Source of the DNA: Candidatus Anaerobiospirillum pullicola | Lineage (GTDB): Bacteria > Pseudomonadota > Gammaproteobacteria > Enterobacterales > Succinivibrionaceae | Length of the DNA: 35,499 nt | Direction of reading: 5' to 3' | Assembly (NCBI GenBank): GCA_018884035.1 | Contig: JAHLFE010000203.1 | Location: forward strand, 1 to 35,499 | Shown here: positions 25,230-32,528 of the stretch, piece by piece | Layout: each line of letters starts with the position of its first letter | How positions within the stretch are numbered: position 1 is the first letter of the stretch | The notes under the pieces: generated by a model | Database searches by the model: none | Told to the model about the DNA's origin: nothing | What the model saw: the letters and a program-made list of their open reading frames with translations, nothing else | Translations under genes and position numbers: made by a program

Positions 25230-25321
25230 CTTGCTGCTCCTCCTTTCCTTTAGTTGACCCCACAGCTTAAGTTGTTAGCACATGTACAGAGGAACAAGTG
25301 CTCTCAGAAGTAACGGATGCA

Positions 25322-25452
25322 AGGTTAAGTGATGGTACGCACCATTCCCTCGAGATGACTTCGAGATGAATGTGCTGGTGAGCCTAAGCTTATCTTAAGC
25401 TGGGGCACGCCTGCTTGCCGTACATTCCGTCATCTCTTAAGGCAGTTGCTCC
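25322..25452 (-). repeat. Repeat family C, copy 4 (opposite orientation)
   Basis: Its reverse complement follows copy 2: GAGCAACTGCCTTAA, GAGATGACGGA, GCAGGCGTG, AGATAAGCTTAGGCTCACC and AGCACATTCATCTCGA in the same order and at similar spacing. It lies in the lapA-lapB gap, close to the lapB start, so it may overlap the lapB promoter. Confidence 0.6.
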
Positions 25453-25658
25453 AGAGAAAAACTCAGCGCCGCCCCATACTCACCACCCCTAAGATTAGGA
25501 CAGACTGCTCCGGTGGCGCTTACCTGCGCTGAGGGGGCTGGCTGCCTTCAAGTTGGGCTAACACTCTGATGTGAGTGTGCTGCGCCCCTACTGAGCCTTA
25601 ATTATGTACAGAGTTACACCTTAACGAGCCTGCTTCTTGTGATGCACACGTCAGCTAA

Positions 25659-25719
25659 AAAACACAAAGCCGCAGCTCCACACACTACACCACAAGGCGG
25701 CGTGTTTGAGTCGCGGCTT
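25659..25719 (-). terminator. Probable intrinsic terminator after lapA
   Basis: On the - strand AAGCCGC and GCGGCTT close a long hairpin that contains an inner CACGCC-type stem, followed by GTGTTTTTT. It lies about 40 bases after the lapA stop. This argues that lapA and lapB are separate transcripts here. The 45-base apical part makes the structure less certain than a simple hairpin. Confidence 0.6.
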
Positions 25720-25759
25720 AGGTTAATGCTGCTGCACTCACAAAGTGCTCGCACCAGCT

Positions 25760-26050
25760 TTAGGCAGCAGTGTTGTTTTCCGTGAGCTTGCTCGCTTCTC
25801 TCTTGTAGCGCTTGGCTTCGCTCTTAGCACCTTGAGCCTTAGCCCACATCTTCAGGCTGAAGAGTAAGGAAATGTAGAGGCCGACAATGATACCAATGAC
25901 GATGCCCACGACCATGACCATGCCTAAGGACAATTGCAGCTTCACGAAGAGGAAGTCAAAAGTAACCAGCGACTCATTAGCCGAGCCCACCGTTAAACCT
26001 AAGACACATAAGATCACTAAGACAATGACGTAAAGCCAGAACTTAAGCAT
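25760..26050 (-). CDS. lapA: LPS assembly protein A (LapA, DUF1049)
   Basis: LapA (YciS) is a small inner-membrane partner of LapB in balancing LPS synthesis. The 96-residue product has two membrane segments (residues 3-22 and about 42-65), with the family's LTVGSANES and VTFDFLF residues between them and a basic cytoplasmic tail (KAQGAKSEAKRYKREASKL). E. coli LapA has the same length and layout. TAGGT lies about ten bases before the ATG. It is upstream of lapB on the same strand, as in E. coli, but separated by a terminator and a repeat C copy. Confidence 0.9.
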   Translation of the reverse strand: MLKFWLYVIVLVILCVLGLTVGSANESLVTFDFLFVKLQLSLGMVMVVGIVIGIIVGLYISLLFSLKMWAKAQGAKSEAKRYKREASKLTENNTAA

Positions 26051-26290
26051 AGTAGTCCATACCTACCAAGGAAAAAAGCGCCAATGGCTACACTACAACG
26101 ACAAGCAAATCTGGGCACCGGCGCAAGACGAGCGGTGCGATCAGCGCCAATTATAGCAACATTAGATACCCGCGCTAAAGCGCCACAAGACAAAAGTGGC
26201 ACCGACCTCTAAATTACGCCGCCCTTTAGTGCTCCTTACAAGACCGTGCACAGGTCTCGCCAGCGCAAGCGACGCTAATGATACGCTCAG

Positions 26291-26866
26291 CTACGCCTGC
26301 ACATGCCACTTCTTAATGGTGCCGCCAATGAGGTCGTCCATGTCATCGGACATCTGCTTTAAGTACTTCGTCGCCGCATCACGATCAGTGTCCATAGCCT
26401 GATTGAGCCACTCACGAGCGGTATCATCACTGCGTGCCACACCTAAGCCCCGCACATAAATGTACGCGCACATCAGCTGCGCCTCGAGCTTGCCAATCTC
26501 TGCCGCCTGTAAGTAATACTGGGCAGCACGCTCTAAGTCCACATCCACGCCCCGACCAGCGGTATAAATGGCACCTAAGACCATAAGAGCTACCGGCTCG
26601 TTTTGCGCCGCTGCTTTTTCGTACCACTCGCGCGCAATCTCTAAATCCTGTGAAACGACCTTACCGGCGGTGTAGACGTGCCCCAATTCTACCTGAGCGG
26701 CGGCATCACCACTTTCTGCTTTTTGCTTGAGACGCGCTAAACCACCACGCTTGTACTTGCCATTACCATTTTTGTAGTAATTGCGCACCTTAAAGGCCAC
26801 TAAGCCAATGAGGATCCACACTCCAACGAAAATGGCCAGTGCTGACCACCCACTGCTCAGTTCCAT
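26291..26866 (-). CDS. Membrane-anchored Sel1-repeat protein
   Basis: The 191-residue product has one N-terminal membrane segment (about residues 8-26, LAIFVGVWILIGLVAF) and then three Sel1-like repeats between residues 45 and 155, seen as A..G...AQ..LG..Y..G + VS/VD.D...A..WY.KAA. Sel1 repeats are protein-interaction scaffolds and do not by themselves show a function. GGGAGA lies about nine bases before ATG 26866. It sits 240 bases upstream of lapA on the same strand and could be co-transcribed with it; whether it has any link to envelope biogenesis is unknown. Confidence 0.88.
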   Translation of the reverse strand: MELSSGWSALAIFVGVWILIGLVAFKVRNYYKNGNGKYKRGGLARLKQKAESGDAAAQVELGHVYTAGKVVSQDLEIAREWYEKAAAQNEPVALMVLGAIYTAGRGVDVDLERAAQYYLQAAEIGKLEAQLMCAYIYVRGLGVARSDDTAREWLNQAMDTDRDAATKYLKQMSDDMDDLIGGTIKKWHVQA

Positions 26867-27220
26867 GCCGAACTCTCCCTCATGATCTTTCTTACTTGCA
26901 GCAAGCGGCGGCCTCTTTAGCGGCGCTTACCAGCAAACACAGCGTTGCTCCTGCTAACGTTTACATCTGTTGATGTTTAAGCCAACAGCAGCGCTTGTTA
27001 GGTGAGCAAGGATAGCAAATACGCACCGGCGGGGGCAACTAAAGCGCGCTGAAAACAGCGCCGCATAAGCTAGATCAGGACAATAGCCGCCACTTTAGTG
27101 CACGGTCGCACGAGCAACCAACATGTGCGCTGGTGGCGCCTTGCTTATGCCCCTACTGTGGCGTAGCGCTCCGCACCAGCGCCTCTCAGCGACCTGATCT
27201 TCTACGAGCCGCAGCTGCAG
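26867..27220. other. Spacer upstream of the Sel1 gene, no gene seen
   Basis: Contains the upstream region of the Sel1-repeat gene and leads into repeat C copy 3. No frame with a ribosome binding site is visible. Confidence 0.5.
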
Positions 27221-27325
27221 ATAGGCTCAGGCTCACATGATCCCTTCATCTTGAGATGTGGGGTAGAGACATTGCCAGCACTCTACCCTGCCGCCGTCAC
27301 TTATGAGAGCACTCATTCCTTAATG
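27221..27325 (+). repeat. Repeat family C, copy 3
   Basis: ATAGGCTCAGGCTCAC, CCTTCATCTTGAGATGTGG, TTGCCAGCACTC, TCACTTATGAGAGCACTCATT and CCTTAA match copies 1 and 2 in order. The left third of the family (GGAACGACT block) is not recognisable here. Confidence 0.65.
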
Positions 27326-27350
27326 GTGGCTTATTCCTTAATGGTGGCTT
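27315..27350. repeat. Perfect 18-bp tandem duplication
   Basis: ATTCCTTAATGGTGGCTT occurs twice without a change at 27315-27332 and 27333-27350, starting inside the right end of repeat C copy 3. A TTC-rich run (TTCTTCCTATTCTTCTTCTTC) follows at 27424-27446. Confidence 0.9.
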
Positions 27351-27473
27351 ACTGCTCATACCCTCTCTGCGTACCTTAGGTGGTACTCTTGGGCTTAATC
27401 AGAGTGCTGACGTTGCAGCTCTCTTCTTCCTATTCTTCTTCTTCTCTGTGACGGCCACAGTTCCAGAAGCAAC

Positions 27474-27513
27474 AAAGCCGCTCACTGTAGTACGCTACAG
27501 GGCGGCTCTTTTA
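27474..27513 (-). terminator. Probable terminator after pflA
   Basis: AGCCGC and GCGGCT, with inner CTGTAG and CTACAG, form a stable hairpin around TACG. On the - strand it is followed by TTTGTTG. It lies 100 bases beyond the pflA stop. On the + strand CTCTTTT follows, so it may act both ways. Confidence 0.6.
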
Positions 27514-27612
27514 CTCTTCCCTTACTCTTAAGGGAGCGGGGCCAACTTGCTGTCTACAAGGAAGCAAGCAGCTCTCTGGGCACCGGCGGTGGTCTTACCG
27601 CCAGCTGTACTG

Positions 27613-28374
27613 CTACTTGGCGCTGGCAGCCTTGTACTCAGTAAAGCTTTGCACATGCAAAAGCTGCTTGGCGTGCTCCTCACTCTCTTGAGTTGGAGTG
27701 TTGGTCTCCTTTAACTTGTAAGGTATGCCCATCTCTTCCCACTTGAAAGCACCAAAGCTGTGGTAAGGCAGCACCTCCACACGCTTGACGTTGCTTAACG
27801 AGGCAATAAACTCATGCAGCTTAGTTAAGGACTCGTCATCATCGGTGTAACCTGGCACCAGCACATGACGGATCCACACGTCCTTACCAATCTCATCTAA
27901 GAAGCGAGCGCAATCTAAAATATTGGCGTTGCTGACGTGCGTGAGCTCCTTGTGCTTAGCATCATCAATGTGCTTGATGTCCAGCATCACGAGGTCGGTG
28001 TACTGCATTAACTCCTTAAACTGCGAGAAGAATGGCTCCTCACGGGTAAAAGGGCCACCGGCGGTATCAATGCAAGTGTTAATGCCTTGGCTCTTCAGTT
28101 CGCGGAAGAACTCCACCATAAAGTCCATTTGCAACAAAGGCTCGCCACCGGAGCAAGTCACACCACCGTCCTCACCCCAGTATGGCTTGTAGCGTAAAGC
28201 ACGGCGCATGATGTCATCAACCGAGAAGACATCACCCACGTTTTGCTTCCACGTATCAGGGTTGTGGCAATACAGGCAACGCATCTTACAGCCCTGTAAG
28301 AAGACCACAAAGCGCACGCCTGGGCCGTCTACAGAACCAAAAGACTCAAAAGAATGCACGTAAGCCGTTGTCAT
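27613..28374 (-). CDS. pflA: Pyruvate formate-lyase activating enzyme
   Basis: PflA is a cytoplasmic radical SAM enzyme that uses a 4Fe-4S cluster and S-adenosylmethionine to place the glycyl radical on PflB under anaerobic conditions. The 253-residue product has the canonical radical SAM cysteines in CKMRCLYCHNPDTW near residue 30, the N-terminal FESFGSVDGPGVR and the conserved CSGGEPLLQ near residue 75. E. coli PflA has 246 residues. The frame opens two codons earlier at a TTG; ATG 28374, with GAGG eight bases upstream, fits the family. It lies 378 bases downstream of pflB on the same strand, with a hairpin terminator between, so it may be read at a lower level or from its own promoter. Confidence 0.96.
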   Translation of the reverse strand: MTTAYVHSFESFGSVDGPGVRFVVFLQGCKMRCLYCHNPDTWKQNVGDVFSVDDIMRRALRYKPYWGEDGGVTCSGGEPLLQMDFMVEFFRELKSQGINTCIDTAGGPFTREEPFFSQFKELMQYTDLVMLDIKHIDDAKHKELTHVSNANILDCARFLDEIGKDVWIRHVLVPGYTDDDESLTKLHEFIASLSNVKRVEVLPYHSFGAFKWEEMGIPYKLKETNTPTQESEEHAKQLLHVQSFTEYKAASAK

Positions 28375-28653
28375 AAACAAACCTCGTCAGCACAGCGTGG
28401 CAGGGGAGGGGAGTGGAGAGGAGTGGAAGGAAAGCGGCCTGCGCTTAGGCACAGAACAATACTCCCGACGGTGGAAAAGAAAACAGCACGTCGCTCCAGA
28501 CGTCCGCAGCTAAACTCTGCCTTACAAGTAAAGATGCATACATACATGCTTGCTTGCAAGCCAAAACTTAGGTGCGGCTGACCGCAAAGCAGGTGCTCTT
28601 CAGGATTAAGGGACAAAGGCGAGTACTAAGCACACCTGAGCTGCCCCACATAT
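28375..28653. other. pflB-pflA gap, pflA side
   Basis: No gene is seen; short frames on both strands lack support. Any separate pflA promoter would lie here, but I do not see a convincing one. The other end of the gap carries the terminator at 28654-28680. Confidence 0.4.
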
Positions 28654-28680
28654 AACAAAGGCCCATCACGGGCCTTTGTT
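28654..28680 (-). terminator. Hairpin terminator after pflB
   Basis: AACAAAGGCCC and GGGCCTTTGTT pair perfectly over 11 bases around a five-base loop. On the - strand the stem ends in TTTGTTATATG, a weak U-tract, so partial termination between pflB and pflA is likely. It lies about 75 bases after the pflB stop. Confidence 0.75.
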
Positions 28681-28752
28681 ATTGTTGCCAACGCTCCACC
28701 CTAAAACAAGGGCGGCAGCGTCTTTAGGGTTAGCACATCGCGCTTAGCGATC

Positions 28753-30999
28753 TTATAACACCTTGTGGCAGGTACGGGCAATCACGTCCAGCTGCTGCTC
28801 ACGGGTTAAGTCGATGAACTTAACAGCGTAACCAGACACACGGATGGTGAAGTTAGCGTACTCTGGCTTCTCTGGGTGCTCCATAGCGTCAATCAGCTTC
28901 TCAGTACCGAAGACATTGACGTTCAAGTGGTGAGCGCCCTGCTCAAAGTAGCCGTCCATCACCTGCACTAACTTCTGAGTACGCTCAGCTAAGTCGTGAC
29001 CTAAAGCATCTGGAGAGATGGTCTGGGTGTTGGAGATACCATCTAAGGCATACTCGTATGGGAGCTTAGCCACAGAGTTGAGGGAGGCTAATAAGCCGCT
29101 CTTCTCAGCACCGTAGGATGGGTTAGCACCAGGGCTTAATGGCTCACCAGCCTTACGGCCATCAGGTAAGGAACCAGTAGCCTTGCCGTACACCACGTTC
29201 GAGGTAATGGTTAAGATCGAGGTGGTTGGCTCGGACTCACGGTAGGTGTGGTGCTTCTTAATCTTGTTTAAGAAGGTCTTTAATAACCACACAGCGATCT
29301 CGTCAGCACGGTCGTCATCGTTACCATAACGTGGGAAGTCACCCTCAGTCTGGTAATCAATCACAACACCCTGCTCGTTACGGATGGTCTTGACCTTAGC
29401 GTACTTGATAGCACATAAGGAGTCGACCACGTGCGAGAAGCCAGCGATACCGGTAGCAAAGGTACGACGCACGTCAGTATCGATTAAGGCCATCTCAGCA
29501 GCCTCGTAGAAGTACTTGTCGTGCATGTAGTGAATGAGGTTCAGCACATTGACGTATAAGCCAGCGAGCCAATCCATCATCACGTCGAAGCGCTGCATCA
29601 CCTCGTCAAAGTCTAAGTACTCGGAGGTGATTGGACGGTATTGTGGGCCAACCTGCATTAAGCTCTTCTCATCAACACCACCGTTGATAGCGTAGAGCAT
29701 GCACTTGGCTAAGTTAGCGCGGGCACCGAAGAACTGCATCTCCTTACCGGTCTCGGTAGCGGACACGCAGCAGCAGATGGAGTAATCATCGCCCCACACT
29801 GGACGCATCACATCATCGTTCTCGTACTGCACGGAAGAGGTGATGATGGAGATCTTGGCGGCGTAATCGCGGAACCCCTTTGGCAGAGCCTTGGTGTAGA
29901 GCACAGTTAAGTTTGGCTCTGGGGATGGGCCCATGTTCTCTAAGGTGTGTAAGAAACGGAAGTCGTTCTTGGTCACCATGGAACGGCCATCCATACCGAT
30001 ACCGGCCATCTCTAAGGTAGCCCACACTGGGTCACCGGAGAATAACTGGTTGTAGGATGGGATACGAGCAAACTTGACCATACGGAACTTCATCACGATG
30101 TGGTCAACCAGCTCCTGAGCCTCAGACTCAGTTAAGGTGCCTTCCTTTAAGTCACGCTCAATGTAGATGTCGAGGAAGGTGGAGATACGACCCACGGACA
30201 TAGCGGCGCCGTTTTGGGTCTTGATGGCAGCTAAGTAGCCAAAGTACAGCCACTGGAAGGCCTCACGGGCGTTCTTAGCTGGGCCAGAGATGTCATAGCC
30301 GTAGTCGGCAGCCATCTTCTTGATTTGGCCTAAGGCGCGGATCTGCTCGGAGATTTCCTCACGTTGACGGATGATGTCATCGGTCATCACACCGCAACCG
30401 CAGTTGGCTAAGTCTTCCTTCTTCTTAGCAACTAAGAAGTCGATACCGTATAAGGCCACACGGCGGTAGTCACCGACGATACGGCCACGGCCGTAGGTAT
30501 CTGGTAAACCGGTGATGATCTTGTTCTTACGAGCAAGGCGCATCTCTGGGGTGTAAGCATCGAACACACCCTGATTGTGGGTCTTGCGGTACTCGTTAAA
30601 GATCTGCTCGAACTTAGGATTTGGAGTATAGCCGTAGGTGGTGCAAGCCTCTTGAGCCATACGGATACCGCCGTAAGGCATGAAAGCACGCTTTAAAGGC
30701 TTGTCGGTTTGTAAGCCCACAACCTTCTCTAAGTCCTTGGTGCCTTCGGCAATGTAAGCAGGACCATAGGCGTTAATACCAGAGACCACCTCGGTCTCCA
30801 TGTCTAAGACACCGCCCTTGGCGCGCTCTTGCTTCTGCAGGTCTTGCAGAATGCCCCACAGCTTGTCAGTGCTTTCAGTAGCTGGGGCTAAGAACGAATC
30901 GTCACCGTTGTATTGGGTGTAGTTGTTTTGCACGAAGTCGCGCACATCAACTTCATCAACCCAGTGGGTGCCCTTGAAACCACGCCATTCTGCTCTCAT
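28753..30999 (-). CDS. pflB: Formate acetyltransferase (pyruvate formate-lyase)
   Basis: PflB is a glycyl-radical enzyme that converts pyruvate and CoA to acetyl-CoA and formate in anaerobic cells. The 748-residue product is of usual length (E. coli 760). It has the active-site cysteines in [17 protein letters not shown] near residue 410 (three Cys in a row where E. coli has ACC), [10 protein letters not shown] just after, and the glycyl-radical loop RVSGYAVKF near residue 722. The frame opens 28 codons earlier, but GGGGAG seven bases before ATG 30999 and the family N-terminus ([20 protein letters not shown]) fix the start. pflA follows downstream. More than 500 bases of AT-richer upstream DNA hold possible regulatory sites. 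Confidence 0.97.
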   Translation of the reverse strand: MRAEWRGFKGTHWVDEVDVRDFVQNNYTQYNGDDSFLAPATESTDKLWGILQDLQKQERAKGGVLDMETEVVSGINAYGPAYIAEGTKDLEKVVGLQTDKPLKRAFMPYGGIRMAQEACTTYGYTPNPKFEQIFNEYRKTHNQGVFDAYTPEMRLARKNKIITGLPDTYGRGRIVGDYRRVALYGIDFLVAKKKEDLANCGCGVMTDDIIRQREEISEQIRALGQIKKMAADYGYDISGPAKNAREAFQWLYFGYLAAIKTQNGAAMSVGRISTFLDIYIERDLKEGTLTESEAQELVDHIVMKFRMVKFARIPSYNQLFSGDPVWATLEMAGIGMDGRSMVTKNDFRFLHTLENMGPSPEPNLTVLYTKALPKGFRDYAAKISIITSSVQYENDDVMRPVWGDDYSICCCVSATETGKEMQFFGARANLAKCMLYAINGGVDEKSLMQVGPQYRPITSEYLDFDEVMQRFDVMMDWLAGLYVNVLNLIHYMHDKYFYEAAEMALIDTDVRRTFATGIAGFSHVVDSLCAIKYAKVKTIRNEQGVVIDYQTEGDFPRYGNDDDRADEIAVWLLKTFLNKIKKHHTYRESEPTTSILTITSNVVYGKATGSLPDGRKAGEPLSPGANPSYGAEKSGLLASLNSVAKLPYEYALDGISNTQTISPDALGHDLAERTQKLVQVMDGYFEQGAHHLNVNVFGTEKLIDAMEHPEKPEYANFTIRVSGYAVKFIDLTREQQLDVIARTCHKVL

Positions 31000-31108
31000 T
31001 ACATATCTCCCCAAGAGGAAAAACCAGAAACTTTTGCCGTCCTGCTTCAGCCTGCTAAAGACCAAGACTTCAGCCGGCGACAAGTGGCTAACTCAAATCG
31101 ACGGGGCT

Positions 31109-31137
31109 ATTATTGACTGAGCACTAACAAAAAACAA
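31109..31137 (-). promoter_or_regulatory. Candidate sigma-70 promoter for pflB
   Basis: On the - strand TTGTTT, a 17-base spacer and AATAAT, with a predicted start near 31102 and a leader of about 100 bases. The -10 matches five of six consensus positions and the -35 only the strong TTG. E. coli pfl is driven by several upstream promoters, so this may be one of a set. Confidence 0.4.
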
Positions 31138-31298
31138 GATTTTGGCGGTTGTCTACAACTTTTTGCGGCAACAGCCCACAAAAGCTCTTGCACCGCACTA
31201 AAAGCGCTTATTTAAGCTGTTTACAGAGCAAAAGAGGCGCAAAGTTTTTCGCAGTGGCCGCTGCGGGCGTCAAAGGCAGGAAAAAGCAAATACGCATG

Positions 31299-31333
31299 TT
31301 ATCAGGTGATAATCAGCTGATAAAAGCTGATAT
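31299..31333. promoter_or_regulatory. Three phased TGATA repeats and a 14-bp dyad upstream of pflB
   Basis: AGGTGATAA, AGCTGATAA and AGCTGATAT follow one another with TGATA at 31307, 31318 and 31328, which is 11 and then 10 bases apart, one helical turn each. The first overlaps the dyad TTATCAGGTGATAA (31299-31312). Phased direct repeats of this kind are typical of response regulators; ArcA also uses direct repeats near this spacing, but the sequence is not its GTTA-type consensus, so the regulator is not identified. Confidence 0.45.
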
Positions 31334-31497
31334 ACATCGGGTGTAACGCGGCTTTTTCCTCAGTGCAAGCAGCGCAATTGAGTCTTTTGCGCAGATGAAA
31401 AAGCGCCGCAAGAGACAGTGAAAAAAAGTGAATTTATATAAAGTATTTAATAAATCCCCTTAACTAAACACCCCGCCCCTATCCACCTTAGGGAAAG

Positions 31498-31511
31498 CTG
31501 ATTTTTATCAG
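31498..31511. promoter_or_regulatory. FNR-like dyad upstream of pflB
   Basis: CTGAT-TTTT-ATCAG differs from the FNR consensus TTGAT-N4-ATCAA only at the two outermost bases and is perfectly symmetric. It lies about 500 bases before the pflB start, in an AT-rich block (31420-31520). E. coli pfl is activated by FNR and ArcA from far-upstream sites, so the role fits, but the outer base is one FNR reads, which lowers confidence. Confidence 0.4.
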
Positions 31512-32528
31512 TGTTTAGCGTTAATTTCATGGCCAAAAATGACCTAAAGAACAGCGCTCACGGGAGCAGTTACGCATGATTGACCTGCATCTGACCTGCA
31601 GCAAATGAGGGGCTTAGAGGCTCTTTATGGGAGTGGTGGTGATTGGGGATGTTACATGGCGGCTAAGCGCACCAAAGAGAAGCATAAAGGCCGTCTATTG
31701 CCTAATATAAGGCATTGACAGGTAAGACTACTGTGCTCCAAACTGGGTCACAGCGCCACCTATTGTTACCGGTAACAGCTAGAGCAGTGGGCTAAAAGCT
31801 ACGTATGTTAAGTTAGCCTGCACTAATTCATTAGATTTTCTAATAAATCATTTTACAGGTGGCTGCAAAACGGGAGACTATTAATGGCAGGGTTGAGGCT
31901 GGGAACGGGAAAGGAAAGCGCACAGGGACGCATGAAAGCAGGTTGAGTTCTGGTTAGGACGTGACTTGTATGGCTATGGCAGCAAGTGAGGAAAAAGGCG
32001 CGGCTGCAGTGGCAAGGCCGTGATAGGGCAAAGATGAAACGAGTACGACGACGCAGACTAAGAAGAAGAAGAAAGAGAAGCGCTGGCAGTGCGTATGGCA
32101 GTGCGTATGGCCGTGCGTATGGCCGTGCGTGGGTTAATGAGTGCGTGCTGTGGCTGCAATGATAATGGCTCACAGCAGCGCAGGCCACAACAGCGAAGGA
32201 TAAGGTAGACGCCTGCTGACAGCAAAGGTCTGAACAAAAGCACCTGACGGCACCATGATCTTAAGAATGAGCGCCAGATCCTACCTACTCTTAGAGTCTG
32301 GTGGCTTCAGGTTGGGAGTGGCTCCAAGGCAGCAGAGTCTGTGCTCTCTCGCCTTGGAGTAAAGTCTTAAGGAGAGAACTCTGCTCAAGGCGAAGCTGAG
32401 CTCAAGCTCAGCTGGCGGGCATGACGCCACACAATTAGGGCGCCTGACGGCGTATCTCAAGGTAACACCGAATAGCCCCCTAGAGCTGCAAAGCCCACCG
32501 GCACAGCTACCTCTGCGCACTCTGCTCC
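31512..32528. other. 1-kb stretch between the pflB upstream region and fbp, no gene seen
   Basis: Only low-complexity frames occur here. It contains an AAG-rich run (32060-32080), a 12-bp tandem repeat (32085-32131), a hairpin CTCCAAGGC/GCCTTGGAG (32322-32330 with 32351-32359), and a hairpin GCTGAGC/GCTCAGC (32393-32410). The last two lie downstream of fbp but have no U-tract. The segment from 32290 starts TTAGAGTCTGGTGGCTTC, vaguely like the end of family A, but the body does not match. Confidence 0.45.
32085..32131. repeat. 12-bp tandem repeat, about four units
   Basis: GGCAGTGCGTAT GGCAGTGC... : units of GGCMGTGCGTAT at 32085, 32097, 32109 and 32121, the last one ending GTGG. In one - strand frame it would encode a repeated RPYA-like tetrapeptide, but that frame is not supported as a gene. 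Confidence 0.85.

Noticed and set aside
31853-32188. 111-residue - strand frame with RPYA-like repeats
   Set aside because: The repeats come from the 12-bp tandem array, and there is no ribosome binding site or family resemblance.
32290-32372. Possible fourth copy of repeat family A
   Set aside because: Only the first dozen or so bases (TTAGAGTCTGGTGGC) resemble the terminus; the body does not align and no second terminus is found.
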